Origin: JAXGTD01 sp040775095
GTDB taxonomy: Bacteria; Pseudomonadota; Gammaproteobacteria; Chromatiales; Chromatiaceae
Assembly (NCBI GenBank): GCA_040775095.1
Contig: JAXGTD010000019.1
Coordinates: 1 to 45,478, forward strand
Direction: 5' to 3'
Length of the DNA stretch: 45,478 nt
Below the pieces are notes generated by a model. It was not told the origin of the DNA, searched no databases, and worked only from the letters and a program-made list of their open reading frames with translations. Every line of letters begins with the position of its first letter. The stretch's first letter is position 1. Shown piece by piece: positions 23,454 to 32,961 of the stretch. A program made the translations under genes and the position numbers.

Positions 23454-24998
23454 ATGAACCCGATCGAGCTTGGACTCTTCGCCAGCCGCCTCGTGGCCGT
23501 GTGCGACGAGATGGGCGCGGTACTGCGCGATGCCGCCCTCTCGCCCAACATCCGGGACCGGCTGGACTTCTCCTGCGCGGTATTCGACGCCGACGGGGCC
23601 CTTGGCGCCCAGGCCGCGCACATCCCGGTACATCTGGGCAGCATGGCCTATGCGATGGCGGACCTGGTGGCCGGCCTGGACTGGGCCGACGGGGACATGG
23701 TGATCGTCAACGACCCGTTCCTTGGCGGGACGCACCTTCCCGACGTGACCCTGATCGCGCCGGTCTTTGCCGACGGCCTCCTCACGGCGTTCGTCGTCAA
23801 CCGCGCCCATCACGCCGACATCGGTGCCGCGTCACCCGGCTCGATGCCCATCTCCCGTTGCCTGCAGGAGGAGGGGGTCGTGATCCCCCCGCGGCATCTT
23901 CTCCGGGACGGGCGGCTGCTCGAAGGGGTGCTGGCGAGTATCACGAATCGGGCCCGAAACCCCGGGGATGCCCAGGGTGACTTCTTTGCCCAGATCAGTG
24001 CCAACCGATGCGGGCGCGAACGTCTCGGGGAGCTGATCGCAACCCTTGGCCGCCCCCGTTTTCTCGGCGCCCTCAACGCCATCAACGACTATGGCGAGCG
24101 CCTGGCACGGATCGCCCTGGGGCAGATCCCGGATGGCATCTATCGCTTCGTCGACTGGATGGACGACGATGGACAGGGCCACTTAGATATCCCGATCCGC
24201 GTTGTGTTGACTGCCCGAGGCGGCGAGGTGGAGTTGGACTTCACCGGCACCGCGGACCAGGTCGATGGCAATGTGAACTGCCCATTGTCGGTCGCCGCCG
24301 CCGCGGTATTTTACTGTTTCCGCTGCCTGATGCCGGCGCAGACCCCGGCCTGCGCGGGCAGCTTCCGGCCGATCCGCCTGTATGCCCCCGCGGGCTGCCT
24401 TCTCAATGCCCGCCGACCGGCGGCGGTCGCCGCCGGCAATGTCGAGACCAGTACCCGGGTCGTGGACGTGGTGCTTGGGGCATTGGCCCAGGCGCTGCCG
24501 GCGCGCATCCCGGCCGCGAGCCATGGAAGCATGAATAACCTGGCGTTGGGGCGCGCATCGGCGCGCGGCGGCTGGGACTACTACGAGACCATCGGCGGCG
24601 GCATGGGGGCGGGGTCCACTGGTGGCGGACTCTCGGGGGTGCAGACGCACATGACCAACACGCTGAATACACCGATCGAGGTGATCGAATCGCGCCATCC
24701 GCTGCGCATTCGTCGCTATGGACTCAGGCGCGGCTCGGGGGGCGCTGGCGCGGTTCGGGGCGGCGACGGTCTGGTCCGCGAGATCGAGTTCCTGGAGCCC
24801 GCCCATGCGACCCTGATCGCCGAGCGCCGGCGCCGCTCCCCCTGGGGACTGGCCGGGGGTGCCGACGCGCTGCCGGGACGCCACGCGCTCAATGGCCGGC
24901 CAGTTCCGGGCAAGTGCGCACTGGAGCTCACGGCGGGGGATCGCCTGCTGATCGAGACCCCGGGCGGTGGCGGCTGGGGACGCCCCAACCGCGACTGA
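23454..24998 (+). CDS. Hydantoinase B/oxoprolinase family protein (HyuB), without HyuA
   Basis: A 514-residue member of the HyuB family, which with HyuA cleaves hydantoins or 5-oxoproline in an ATP-dependent way. Typical segments are SPNIRDRLDFSCAVFD, AAHIPVHLGSMAYAM, IVNDPFLGGTHLPDV and RAHHADIGAASPGSMP near the N-terminus, then GNVETSTRVVDVVLGALAQ, YETIGGGMGAGSTGGGLSG and the closing GGGGWGRP. The length is near the usual 520-570. No HyuA gene is adjacent, which is unusual because the two subunits normally sit side by side or are fused. It may act alone, or its partner may be elsewhere. The start at 23454 was chosen over a TTG at 23430 because MNPIEL is the common N-terminus. Confidence 0.85.
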   Translation: MNPIELGLFASRLVAVCDEMGAVLRDAALSPNIRDRLDFSCAVFDADGALGAQAAHIPVHLGSMAYAMADLVAGLDWADGDMVIVNDPFLGGTHLPDVTLIAPVFADGLLTAFVVNRAHHADIGAASPGSMPISRCLQEEGVVIPPRHLLRDGRLLEGVLASITNRARNPGDAQGDFFAQISANRCGRERLGELIATLGRPRFLGALNAINDYGERLARIALGQIPDGIYRFVDWMDDDGQGHLDIPIRVVLTARGGEVELDFTGTADQVDGNVNCPLSVAAAAVFYCFRCLMPAQTPACAGSFRPIRLYAPAGCLLNARRPAAVAAGNVETSTRVVDVVLGALAQALPARIPAASHGSMNNLALGRASARGGWDYYETIGGGMGAGSTGGGLSGVQTHMTNTLNTPIEVIESRHPLRIRRYGLRRGSGGAGAVRGGDGLVREIEFLEPAHATLIAERRRRSPWGLAGGADALPGRHALNGRPVPGKCALELTAGDRLLIETPGGGGWGRPNRD

Positions 24999-25037
24999 GT
25001 ACGGCAATCGTGCCAACTGGAACCAGGAGAGTCTGCG

Positions 25038-26822
25038 ATGTGTGGTATTTGTGGTGAGTTGCGCCTGGATGGGGCCCCGGCGGATCTCGGTCGAATCGCC
25101 GGGATGATGGCGGCGCTCGAGCGCCGCGGCCCGGATCACGGTGGCGCCTACAGCGACGGCCCCTTGGGGCTGGGTCATCGGCGGCTGTCCATCATTGACC
25201 TGTCCGTGCGCTCCAACCAGCCCATGATCGATCAGGGCCTGGGTGTCGCGCTGGTGTTCAATGGCACCATCTACAACTACCCGGAGCTGCGGCGGGAATT
25301 GCAGGCGCAGGGATATCGCTTCTTTTCCGATGGCGACACCGAGGTCATCCTGAAGGCCTGGCACGCATGGGGAGAGGACTGCGTGCGCCGGTTTCATGGC
25401 ATGTTCGCATTCGCCATCTGGGATGCGAATCGCAAGGCGTTGTTCCTGGCGCGGGACCGCTTCGGAATCAAGCCGCTGTACTGGAGCGACGTGGCCGGGG
25501 CGTTCCGTTTCGCGTCCAACACCCAGGCCCTGCTCGCGGCCGGTGGCATCGATACCACCATCGATCCGGTCGGTCTGCACAACCTCTTCACGCTGCATGC
25601 GGTGGTCCCTGCCCCGCGGACCATCCTCAATGGCGTGCGCAAGCTCGCCCCGGCCCACTGGCTGCGAATCGATGCCGACGGGCGGCGCACCGAGCAGGCG
25701 TACTGGCAGCTTGACGCAACCCGTCCATCACAGCCGCGCGCCGATGCCGAGTGGGTCGAGGCGGTCCACGACGCGCTCGAGCTCGCGGTGCGCAAGCGCA
25801 GTGAGATCGCCGATGTCCCGGTCGGGGTATTGCTCTCGGGTGGGCTCGATTCGAGCCTGCTGGTGGCGCTGCTGGCCGAGGTCGGTGTCACCGACCTGCA
25901 TACCTTCTCTGTTGGCTTCGAGGACACGCCGGAGGAGTCCGGCAGCGAGTTCGAGTACTCCGATCAGGTGGCGGCCCGCTATGGTACCCGCCACCACCGC
26001 TTCCGGGTGCCCAACAACGAGGTGCTGCAACGCCTGCCCGAGGCGGTCGACGCGATGGCCGAGCCCATGTTCGGTCAGGACGCGGTGGCGTTCTATCTTC
26101 TCGGCGAGCAGGTCTCGCGTGAGATCAAGGTGGTGCAGTCTGGACAGGGCGCCGACGAGGTCTTCGGCGGTTACTTCTGGTACCCGCGCATTGCCGCCGA
26201 GCGGCAGGGTACGCCGCTGGAGCGATTCCGACGACACTATTTCGACCGCGACCACGACGAGCTGCTGCGTCTCGTGAGCGGGGCCTACGCCGGCCCCGAT
26301 CACACCGGCCAGCTGATCGCCGAGCGCCTTGCCCTGCCCGGCGCCGATGAGCTCATCGATGCGGTGCTGCGCCTGGATGTAACGACCCTGATCGTCGACG
26401 ACCCGGTCAAACGCGTCGATAACATGACCATGGCCTGGGGCCTGGAGGCCCGGGTGCCGTTCCTGGACCACCATCTCGTCGAGCTGGTCGCTCGCTGCCC
26501 GCCCGCGCTGAAATTGCGCGACAACGGCAAGTACCTGCTCAAGGCCATCGCCCGCGCCCGCCTGCCGGATGCGGTCATTGACCGCCCCAAGGGGTATTTC
26601 CCGATGCCAGCGCTCAAATACGTGCGGGGCGCGTTCCTGGACTTCATGCGCGATATCCTCGACAGCCGTTCCTGTCGGGAGCGGGGGCTGTATCGCCGCG
26701 AATATGTCGAGAGACTGCTCGCGGCGCCGGATATGCACCACACGCGCATTCAGGGCAACAAGCTGTGGCACCTGGCCGCGTTGGAGTACTGGCTGCAGCG
26801 GCACGTCGACGGTGCCGGTTGA
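25038..26822 (+). CDS. Asparagine synthase-family amidotransferase, NAGGN type
   Basis: A 594-residue class II glutamine amidotransferase. Cys2 in MCGICGE is the nucleophile, and RRGPDHGG and FNGTIYNYPELR complete the glutaminase domain. A synthetase domain has the PP-loop SGGLDSS (about 267-273) and the segment KVVQSGQGADEVFGGYFWYP. The ITRRLS-type region of ordinary AsnB is changed in a way I recognise from the N-acetylglutaminylglutamine amide (NAGGN) amidotransferase family, including VVPAPRTILNGVRKLAP, AMAEPMFGQDAVAFYLL and RVDNMTMAWGLEARVPFLDHHL. NAGGN is an osmolyte of several salt-tolerant bacteria. The acetyltransferase/ATP-grasp and peptidase partners that usually flank it are absent. 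AGGAG lies upstream of the start. Confidence 0.82.
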   Translation: MCGICGELRLDGAPADLGRIAGMMAALERRGPDHGGAYSDGPLGLGHRRLSIIDLSVRSNQPMIDQGLGVALVFNGTIYNYPELRRELQAQGYRFFSDGDTEVILKAWHAWGEDCVRRFHGMFAFAIWDANRKALFLARDRFGIKPLYWSDVAGAFRFASNTQALLAAGGIDTTIDPVGLHNLFTLHAVVPAPRTILNGVRKLAPAHWLRIDADGRRTEQAYWQLDATRPSQPRADAEWVEAVHDALELAVRKRSEIADVPVGVLLSGGLDSSLLVALLAEVGVTDLHTFSVGFEDTPEESGSEFEYSDQVAARYGTRHHRFRVPNNEVLQRLPEAVDAMAEPMFGQDAVAFYLLGEQVSREIKVVQSGQGADEVFGGYFWYPRIAAERQGTPLERFRRHYFDRDHDELLRLVSGAYAGPDHTGQLIAERLALPGADELIDAVLRLDVTTLIVDDPVKRVDNMTMAWGLEARVPFLDHHLVELVARCPPALKLRDNGKYLLKAIARARLPDAVIDRPKGYFPMPALKYVRGAFLDFMRDILDSRSCRERGLYRREYVERLLAAPDMHHTRIQGNKLWHLAALEYWLQRHVDGAG

Positions 26823-26905
26823 CGCCGCGGGATCGACTTGATTCCAGCCGTCATGGTCCCGACCTTTTCGGGGATTACGAACACAGTCACCTCGAGGTAT
26901 TTGCA

Positions 26906-27241
26906 ATGGACGTCCTGGAGCGAATCGACCAGCAGGTCAAGAATAACGCCGTCGTGATCTACATGAAGGGCACACCGCAGTTTCCGCAATGCGGCTTTTC
27001 GATGCGGGCCTCGCAGGCCCTCGCCGAGACCGGGGTGCCGGTCGCCGATGTCAATGTGTTGCAGGACGCGGAGAGCTTCGAGCACCTCCCACGCTATGGC
27101 GACTGGCCCACGTTCCCCCAGATCTACATCGGCGGTGAGCTGGTCGGCGGCTGCGACATCACGTTGGAGCTGCAGGCGAGCGGCGAGCTGAAACAGATGA
27201 TGGAAGCGGCGGCGGCGAAGTCCGACGCCAGCGAACCCTAG
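26906..27241 (+). CDS. grxD: Monothiol glutaredoxin GrxD (CGFS type)
   Basis: A 111-residue CGFS glutaredoxin that binds and transfers [2Fe-2S] clusters with glutathione in the cytoplasm. The active site is PQFPQCGFS with Cys29, Lys21 contacts glutathione in this family, and WPTFPQIYIGGELVGGCD provides the cis-proline and C-terminal glutathione contacts. GAGG lies eight bases before the ATG at 26906. Longer in-frame starts add non-homologous residues overlapping the amidotransferase end. Confidence 0.95.
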   Translation: MDVLERIDQQVKNNAVVIYMKGTPQFPQCGFSMRASQALAETGVPVADVNVLQDAESFEHLPRYGDWPTFPQIYIGGELVGGCDITLELQASGELKQMMEAAAAKSDASEP

Positions 27242-27437
27242 GAAGACGCCGATTCGGAGCCCTTGCCTTGTGGGCCACGGATGGTCCCACTACCTGCCCG
27301 GACATCGCACACCTCGGGTCCATCCCTTCGACGCATAGACGGTCCGCCGCGATCTCGTCAGTGCACGCCAGGCTGTACCCGGCCTGGGGGGTGTGCCACG
27401 AGCGCGCGCCCGCCGCGCCTGCCCACCGTCCGTCCTC

Positions 27438-28094
27438 TCACCAGGCCTGATCCTCGGCCCGCGTGCTCGTGGTTGGCATCACCGCTGTCCAGAGATTGAC
27501 GATGGTGCAGAACAGACGCGCGGTCTGTTGGGCATCGTAGACCGCCGAGTGGGCCTCGGCATCATCCCAGCCAAGCCCCGCCATCCGTGCCGCCTTCGCG
27601 AGCACTGTTTGCCCGTAGGCAAGACCGGCCAGCGACACCGTATCGAAGACACTAAAGGCATGGAAAGGGCTGCGCTTGAAGTTGGTGCGCTCCACCGCCG
27701 CATTGACGAAGGCCAGATCGAAGTGGGCATTGTGTCCGACGAGGATGGCCCGGTTGCATCCCTGGCTCCTCACGGCCTTGCGAATCGGCACGAGCACACG
27801 GTTCAGGGCGTCTTTTTCGGAGACGGCCTCACGGAAGGGGTGATCCGGGTCGATCTTATTGAACGCCAATGCCCGTGGATCGATCTCCGAGCCAATGAAC
27901 GGCAGTACGTGGCAGGCGATGGTATTGCCCGGTTCGAGGAACCCGTCGGCGTTCATCCGGATGATCACCGCGGCGATCTCTAACAAGGCGTGGCGTTGGG
28001 CATCGAAGCCTGCCGTCTCGACGTCGACGACAACTGGCAGGAACCCGCGGAAACGGCGGGCGATGGCGCTCTGTTCATGATCTTCTGGTTGCAT
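27438..28094 (-). CDS. rnt: Ribonuclease T
   Basis: A 218-residue DEDDh 3'-5' exonuclease that trims tRNA and 5S/23S rRNA 3' ends and turns over the tRNA CCA end. The acidic residues are Asp24 and Glu26 (VVVDVETAGF), Asp126 (GHNAHFDLAF) and Asp187 with His182 (AHSAVYDAQ). These are one position later than the E. coli residues 23, 25, 125, 181 and 186. The N-terminus MQPEDHEQSAIARRFRGFLP is typical, and the start at 28094 was chosen for it. Divergent from the TraB/GumN gene with 234 bases between. Confidence 0.95.
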   Translation of the reverse strand: MQPEDHEQSAIARRFRGFLPVVVDVETAGFDAQRHALLEIAAVIIRMNADGFLEPGNTIACHVLPFIGSEIDPRALAFNKIDPDHPFREAVSEKDALNRVLVPIRKAVRSQGCNRAILVGHNAHFDLAFVNAAVERTNFKRSPFHAFSVFDTVSLAGLAYGQTVLAKAARMAGLGWDDAEAHSAVYDAQQTARLFCTIVNLWTAVMPTTSTRAEDQAW

Positions 28095-28328
28095 GGATGC
28101 AGGATAAGAGGGGCGCGTCCAAAAGCCAATCACGCTGTTGGCCCGGCGCGCGCGGTTTCCTGTAATCTTCCTGCCGGGGCGGCGAATGCCGAGCTCGGCC
28201 ATCTGCGGGTATCCCCACCGCAGCGGCGTGCCCCGTCCGGAGAGCTGGTTGACCGACAGGTCGAGCCCTCCCGATCTACAGAACACCCGGGCCTGACCGA
28301 GCAGAGCCTGCTGACGAGGAATGGAGCG

Positions 28329-29219
28329 ATGTCGTGGAGCGCGCCGAAGCACTGTTTGGCCGTCTTGTTGTTGTTGTGTTTTGGGTGCGCGGCGCTTGCG
28401 GCCGATACGGGTCGCTTTCAGCGCGGCCTGTTGTTCCGGGTCGAGCCGCCGTCGGGGGGCGGCGCACCGAGCTACCTCTTTGGCACCATCCATAGCGAGG
28501 ACCTGCGCGTGGTCGACCTGCCCGCGCCGGTCGAGCAGGCATTCCACGGCGCCGACGTCTTCGTGATGGAGGTCATACCAGACAGCGCGGCGATCGCCGA
28601 GTCGACGTCCGCGATGACCTTCTCCGACGGGCGTACACTGGCCGACGTGTTGCCCGAGCCGCTCTACGACCAGACGGTCTCCGCGCTCGGCCAGCGCGGC
28701 ATGAGCGAGGCGGTGATCAAGCACTTCAAGCCCTGGGCCGCAATGTTGCTATTGAGTGTGCCGGAGGGAAAGACGGGCCAATTCCTCGACGTCCGGCTCT
28801 ACGCGTCCGCGGGTGCCTCGGGAAAACAGGTGTTGGGCCTGGAGACGATGCACGAGCAGCTCGGGGTCTTCGACGATCTCGCGGAGACCGAGCAGATCGG
28901 CCTGCTGCGCGAGACCGTCGAGCGTCTCGACGAGCTACCGCAAGCGTTTGAGGATCTCGTGGAGGCCTATCGTGACAGGGACCTGGCGAAGTTGCTCCGC
29001 TTGAGCGAGAAGTCGCTGCAGCAGGGTGCACCAGGACTGGCGAAACGCTTCCGCGAGGCGGCGATCGACTCGCGGAACCGACACATGGCCGAGCGCATCC
29101 TTCCCCTGTTGGACCATGGCGGGCATTTCATTGCGGTTGGCGCCTTACACCTCCCTGGCGAGGGTGGACTGCTCGAACGCATCAGCGCGGAAGGCTACGA
29201 GATCAGCCCGGTCTACTGA
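28329..29219 (+). CDS. TraB/GumN family protein
   Basis: A 296-residue exported protein of the TraB/GumN family, proposed to be metal-dependent proteases related to Tiki. An N-terminal signal (CLAVLLLLCFGCAALAAD) is cleaved after ALA or, less likely, lipid-modified. Two family motifs are clear: SYLFGTIHSEDLRV with a GTIH histidine, and near the end HFIAVGALHLPGEGGLL with the second GxxH. FVMEV contains the conserved Glu. Start: ATG at 28329, preceded by GAGGAATGGAGC. Function in bacteria is not established. The MlaA gene begins about 60 bases downstream. Confidence 0.85.
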   Translation: MSWSAPKHCLAVLLLLCFGCAALAADTGRFQRGLLFRVEPPSGGGAPSYLFGTIHSEDLRVVDLPAPVEQAFHGADVFVMEVIPDSAAIAESTSAMTFSDGRTLADVLPEPLYDQTVSALGQRGMSEAVIKHFKPWAAMLLLSVPEGKTGQFLDVRLYASAGASGKQVLGLETMHEQLGVFDDLAETEQIGLLRETVERLDELPQAFEDLVEAYRDRDLAKLLRLSEKSLQQGAPGLAKRFREAAIDSRNRHMAERILPLLDHGGHFIAVGALHLPGEGGLLERISAEGYEISPVY

Positions 29220-29281
29220 CCGGTTCTGCATCCACCCCTGTGCTACACTCTCGCCCGTTGCGCGAGAACGGAGCAGATTTG

Positions 29282-30073
29282 GTGGAGAGTTCAAGCATAC
29301 GGCATGCCCTGGCCCGATCCACGGCGCCTCTGACCTGGGTGACCATGTTGGCGGCATCGCTCCTGGCCAGTGCCTGCAGCTCGGTGCCGAGCGCGTATCG
29401 CGACCCACGCGATCCGTGGCAGTCGTACAACCGCGCGATGTTTTCGTTCAATACCGACTTCGACAACGCCTTTTTCAAGCCGGCAGCAAAGGCGTATCAG
29501 GCCATCACTCCCGAGCCGGTCGATCGCAGTGTCACCAACTTCTTCAACAACATCGCGGACGCGACATCGGCCGCCAATAATCTATTTCAATTCAAGCTCT
29601 CCCGCGCCGGGAGCGATGTGGGGCGGGTGGTCATCAACAGCACGGTGGGCCTGGTCGGGCTGTTTGATGTAGCCTCCAACGTCGGCCTGCCGAGCTACAA
29701 GGAAGACTTCGGCCAGACGCTCGGATATTGGGGATTCAAACAGGGACCCTATTTCGTGCTGCCGCTGCTTGGCCCAAACAGCGTGCGCGACACGTTCGGG
29801 TTCGCCGGCGACGTCGTGCTCGACCCGTTCTTCAGTATCAGTGAGAATCGGATCTATTGGGGCTTCATCGTGCTGCGGGCGATCGATCAGCGTGCCGATC
29901 TGCTCACGGTGGGTGAGATCCTTGACGAGGCGGCGATCGACCCCTACGCGTTCGTCCGCGATGCCTATTTGCAGCGCCGTCGCAATCAGGTCTACGACGG
30001 TAATCCACCTGCCGAAGAAGACGACATCTTCTCCGGGCAGGAATTCGACGACGAGGCGGGCGCGGCAGAATAG
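29282..30073 (+). CDS. mlaA: MlaA (VacJ) phospholipid-removal lipoprotein
   Basis: MlaA removes mislocalised phospholipids from the outer leaflet of the outer membrane and passes them to MlaC. The protein has a lipoprotein signal ending LLASAC, then the family core DPWQSYNRAMFSFN, NFFNNI, NNLFQFKLSRAG, RVVINSTVGLVGLFDVAS, FGQTLGYWGFKQGPYFVLPLLGPNSVRDT and YWGFIVLRAIDQRADLL. A GTG at 29282 was chosen because GGAG lies eight bases upstream; a GTG at 29240 and the TTG at 29279 are alternatives. The C-terminus is acidic (PPAEEDDIFSGQEFDDEAG). The other mla genes are not adjacent. Confidence 0.93.
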   Translation: MESSSIRHALARSTAPLTWVTMLAASLLASACSSVPSAYRDPRDPWQSYNRAMFSFNTDFDNAFFKPAAKAYQAITPEPVDRSVTNFFNNIADATSAANNLFQFKLSRAGSDVGRVVINSTVGLVGLFDVASNVGLPSYKEDFGQTLGYWGFKQGPYFVLPLLGPNSVRDTFGFAGDVVLDPFFSISENRIYWGFIVLRAIDQRADLLTVGEILDEAAIDPYAFVRDAYLQRRRNQVYDGNPPAEEDDIFSGQEFDDEAGAAE

Positions 30074-30721
30074 GTCCGCCTCCCGGGTCGGTGACTTCGG
30101 CCCTCGTGGTCGACTCCCGGGGTGCCCCGGATCAGTCCGTGCTTGCCATCGGCCTGGCTAGCGCGCGGACGCCCGAGTTGATCGGGCCACGATCCCGCCC
30201 GCGCGCCACCCCTGATCCTGGTCGACGGCCCGAGCGTCCCTGACGAAAGACGGCACGGGGCGCGGGCCTGTCGGTCTGAAGGCATCGAAAATGCCGAGAT
30301 CGCGAAATCCCACCGCCGGGAGTGCGAACCGATTCTGTCCATCGATGGACGAAATCAGCGCCGGCCTGGCGATCGGAGCACGGTGCGGTTGCGCGCCCGC
30401 CCCGGGGGAGTCCTCACGGTGATATCGAGTCCGGTGTACATCGGCCGGGTGGCGCGATGCCAGCGTGGATCCACGTTCCCAAGAGCGCCCCTTCGGATTC
30501 ATATTGACTCCGTCGCCGGCGCAATCCAGAGTGTGTGCGGTAGTTTCCATGGCGGCCGCTGCCTGACTGCTCGCAAGCGAGGCACACGATGCCCGCGGTT
30601 CGTGTTCGGTCGGGCATGTTGCCGGTCAGCGTGGAACAGTCTCTTTCGATCGATGCCCCCACCAGCTGGCGGCCTTGGTGGTGGCTGACCTCGAACGTGC
30701 GCAACTGACGATAACACGGGA
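30074..30721. other. Long intergenic region before the TonB receptor
   Basis: A 648-base gap. Short open frames on both strands do not resemble known proteins. I looked for a cobalamin or other riboswitch because the next gene is a TonB-dependent receptor, and saw no B12 box or related motif. It contains several short GC-rich inverted repeats (for example GCCACCAAGGCCGCC-like sequence near 30665-30685) with no clear role. The TonB-receptor promoter is probably here. Confidence 0.4.
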
Positions 30722-32791
30722 ATGATTCCACTCTCCTGCCGGTCGACCCGATCCCCGCTGCGCCTGAAGTCACACGGCGTGCTCTGCGCGCTTGGCCTGT
30801 CGCTGACGACCGGCGTTGTGGCCGAGACTGCGAGAACGGACGAGGAAGATTTTGTCGACCTGCTCAGTTTGCTCGACAACCAGACGGAGCTGGCGACGAA
30901 GAGCGGGATGAACGCCGATTACACGCCTGGCATGGCCACGATCCTGCATGGCCGGGACCTCCTCGCGCGTGGTGTACGAACGGTGTGGGAGGCGCTCTCG
31001 CTGGTTCCGGGCATGAGCCAGGGGATGGAGGCCACCGGAGAACGCCAGGTGCTCAGTCGCGGGGTCGGGTACGGCTACGCGTCCGGCAATATCAAGATCC
31101 TGCTCGATGGTGTGTCGATGAGCTCGGCCTTCATCGGTACGGCGGATGCCGTGCTCGAGATGCCGATCGAGCAGGTTCAGCGTATCGAGGTGATTCGTGG
31201 CCCCGGCTCGTCGGTCTACGGGGAGCACGCCTACGCCGGCGTCGTCGATGTCATCACACGGCGCGGCGAGCGCACGCTGCATGGACAGCTAGGGCAGTCA
31301 GGGCCCGCGGGGGGCGGCTTGAACGTCGGCGGCGGGGCCATCTGGACCTGGGGGCTGCCCAAGCAGGATCTGCGAGTCTCGGTCAATCTCCAGGGACTGG
31401 AGGACAGCGCGGACGTCGAGGCGGGGCCCGACGCCTTGTGGGCGACTGGCCATTCCGAGCTGTCCAACGCCCCCGGACCGACCAACGAGACGCGTCGCTT
31501 CCGATCCCTGCTCGCCGATCTCCAGTGGGGCGACTCCTTCGCGTCGATTGCCATCCTCGATGACGCCTATGGCGATCCCTTTGGGGTCAACCACATGCTG
31601 CCGCCCCGCAGTACGCATCTGACGTCAACACAACAGAACTGGAGTGCGCAGCTGGGCCACAACATCCGGGTCAACGACCAGCTCAACGCCACGGTGCGGC
31701 TGGAGGGGCTGGGCTACCAAGATCGACGCGATCAGCTTTACGTGCTGCCGGTGACCTACGCCGGCAACCAAGAGCCGGTCTATGTCGATCGCGATTACAC
31801 CGAGCGGCGCTATCGTGGGTCCGTCGACATCCACTGGCAGCCACGGTACCAGCACAAGCTATTGATCGGTCTCGAGGCGAGCCAGACCAACGTGGGTAAG
31901 GCGACCTGGGACTGGGAGGGTTTGCCGTTTCCAGTACCACCCAATTGGCTCGACACGGACATGAACCGGACCATCCTGAGCGCGTTCATCCAGGACGAGT
32001 ATCGTCCCAGTGACCAACTGACCCTCACCGGGACGTTGCGTTACGATGACTACAGCGATGTCGAGTCGTTTTTCAGCCCCCGACTGGCCGCGGTCTGGCG
32101 AATCGACGAGCAGAATATCCTCAAGGCCCAATATGCCGTCGCGTTCCGTCCGCCGACCTTCTTCGAACAGCAATATCCGGCGAAAGGGAGCCTGAATACC
32201 AGCACAATCGATACCGTCGAGCTTGGCTACATCCGCAGGCAGCCCTCCTGGGAGCTTCGGCTGATGGCCTTCGCGTCGAAGTTGACCAACCCGATCATCT
32301 TCGATGAGCGCAGCAACGACGGGTACATCAACGCGCCAGACGCGCAACTGCGCGGCATCGAGCTGGAATTCGAGGGCCGGTTTGGGCGCGACGTCCGACT
32401 CGACGGGAACCTGTCCTACGTCGATGCACAACGCCCCTCCACCGGCGATGCGTTGCCAGGAGGTACCGACCTCCTGGCCAATCTGGCCGCCTTTTGGCGG
32501 TTTCACCCGGACTGGACCGCGGTCTTGCAGGGGCGCTACGTCGGCGATCGCTATCGGCGCCCGGAGGATCCCCGGCCAAGCCTGCAGGGTTACACCCTGC
32601 TCGACCTGACACTGACGTACAAGCCGGAACGAAAGGGGCCCGTCCTGTACCTGGGTGTCAAGAATCTGACCAACGAGGACGTCAGGTATCCGGAGCAGTA
32701 CACCAATCTGAATGGCGTCTCCCTGAGCTATCCCGGAGACTATCCCCGCCCGAGTCGCCGCCTCTGGCTGTCCGCCGGCTATCGGTTCTGA
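30722..32791 (+). CDS. TonB-dependent outer-membrane receptor
   Basis: A 689-residue TonB-dependent transporter. The signal peptide spans about the first 35 residues. The plug domain follows (YTPGMATILHGRDLLARGVRTVWEALSLVPG, IKILLDGVSMSS, IEQVQRIEVIRGPGSSVYGEHAYAGVVDVITRRG). The rest is a beta-barrel ending in an aromatic residue (RRLWLSAGYRF), as required by the BAM complex. The length is typical for ferric-siderophore, vitamin or metal-chelate receptors. The plug resembles CirA/BtuB-type receptors, but the ligand cannot be assigned. No TonB/ExbB/ExbD genes or ABC importer lie nearby. It converges with the DUF1840 gene. Confidence 0.9.
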   Translation: MIPLSCRSTRSPLRLKSHGVLCALGLSLTTGVVAETARTDEEDFVDLLSLLDNQTELATKSGMNADYTPGMATILHGRDLLARGVRTVWEALSLVPGMSQGMEATGERQVLSRGVGYGYASGNIKILLDGVSMSSAFIGTADAVLEMPIEQVQRIEVIRGPGSSVYGEHAYAGVVDVITRRGERTLHGQLGQSGPAGGGLNVGGGAIWTWGLPKQDLRVSVNLQGLEDSADVEAGPDALWATGHSELSNAPGPTNETRRFRSLLADLQWGDSFASIAILDDAYGDPFGVNHMLPPRSTHLTSTQQNWSAQLGHNIRVNDQLNATVRLEGLGYQDRRDQLYVLPVTYAGNQEPVYVDRDYTERRYRGSVDIHWQPRYQHKLLIGLEASQTNVGKATWDWEGLPFPVPPNWLDTDMNRTILSAFIQDEYRPSDQLTLTGTLRYDDYSDVESFFSPRLAAVWRIDEQNILKAQYAVAFRPPTFFEQQYPAKGSLNTSTIDTVELGYIRRQPSWELRLMAFASKLTNPIIFDERSNDGYINAPDAQLRGIELEFEGRFGRDVRLDGNLSYVDAQRPSTGDALPGGTDLLANLAAFWRFHPDWTAVLQGRYVGDRYRRPEDPRPSLQGYTLLDLTLTYKPERKGPVLYLGVKNLTNEDVRYPEQYTNLNGVSLSYPGDYPRPSRRLWLSAGYRF

Positions 32792-32961
32792 CACCGGTCT
32801 TGGGCTTCCCGCGACCGCGAGTCGGCCCTGTATGCGAGCTTAGGCGCGAGGGTCCCCGGATTGGTATCCCGTCAATGTCCTTCTTGTCCTGGTCCGGGGC
32901 GAGACGCCCCCCAATGCAGTGGTTCAGGGGAAGGTCGTCACCCGAGCTCAAGAAATCCGGC

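Noticed and set aside
30158..30550. 130-codon minus-strand frame in the gap after mlaA
   Set aside because: No recognisable family and no ribosome site; codon pattern is not convincing.
30480..30721. Cobalamin riboswitch upstream of the TonB receptor
   Set aside because: No B12 box or conserved core elements are visible on either strand.
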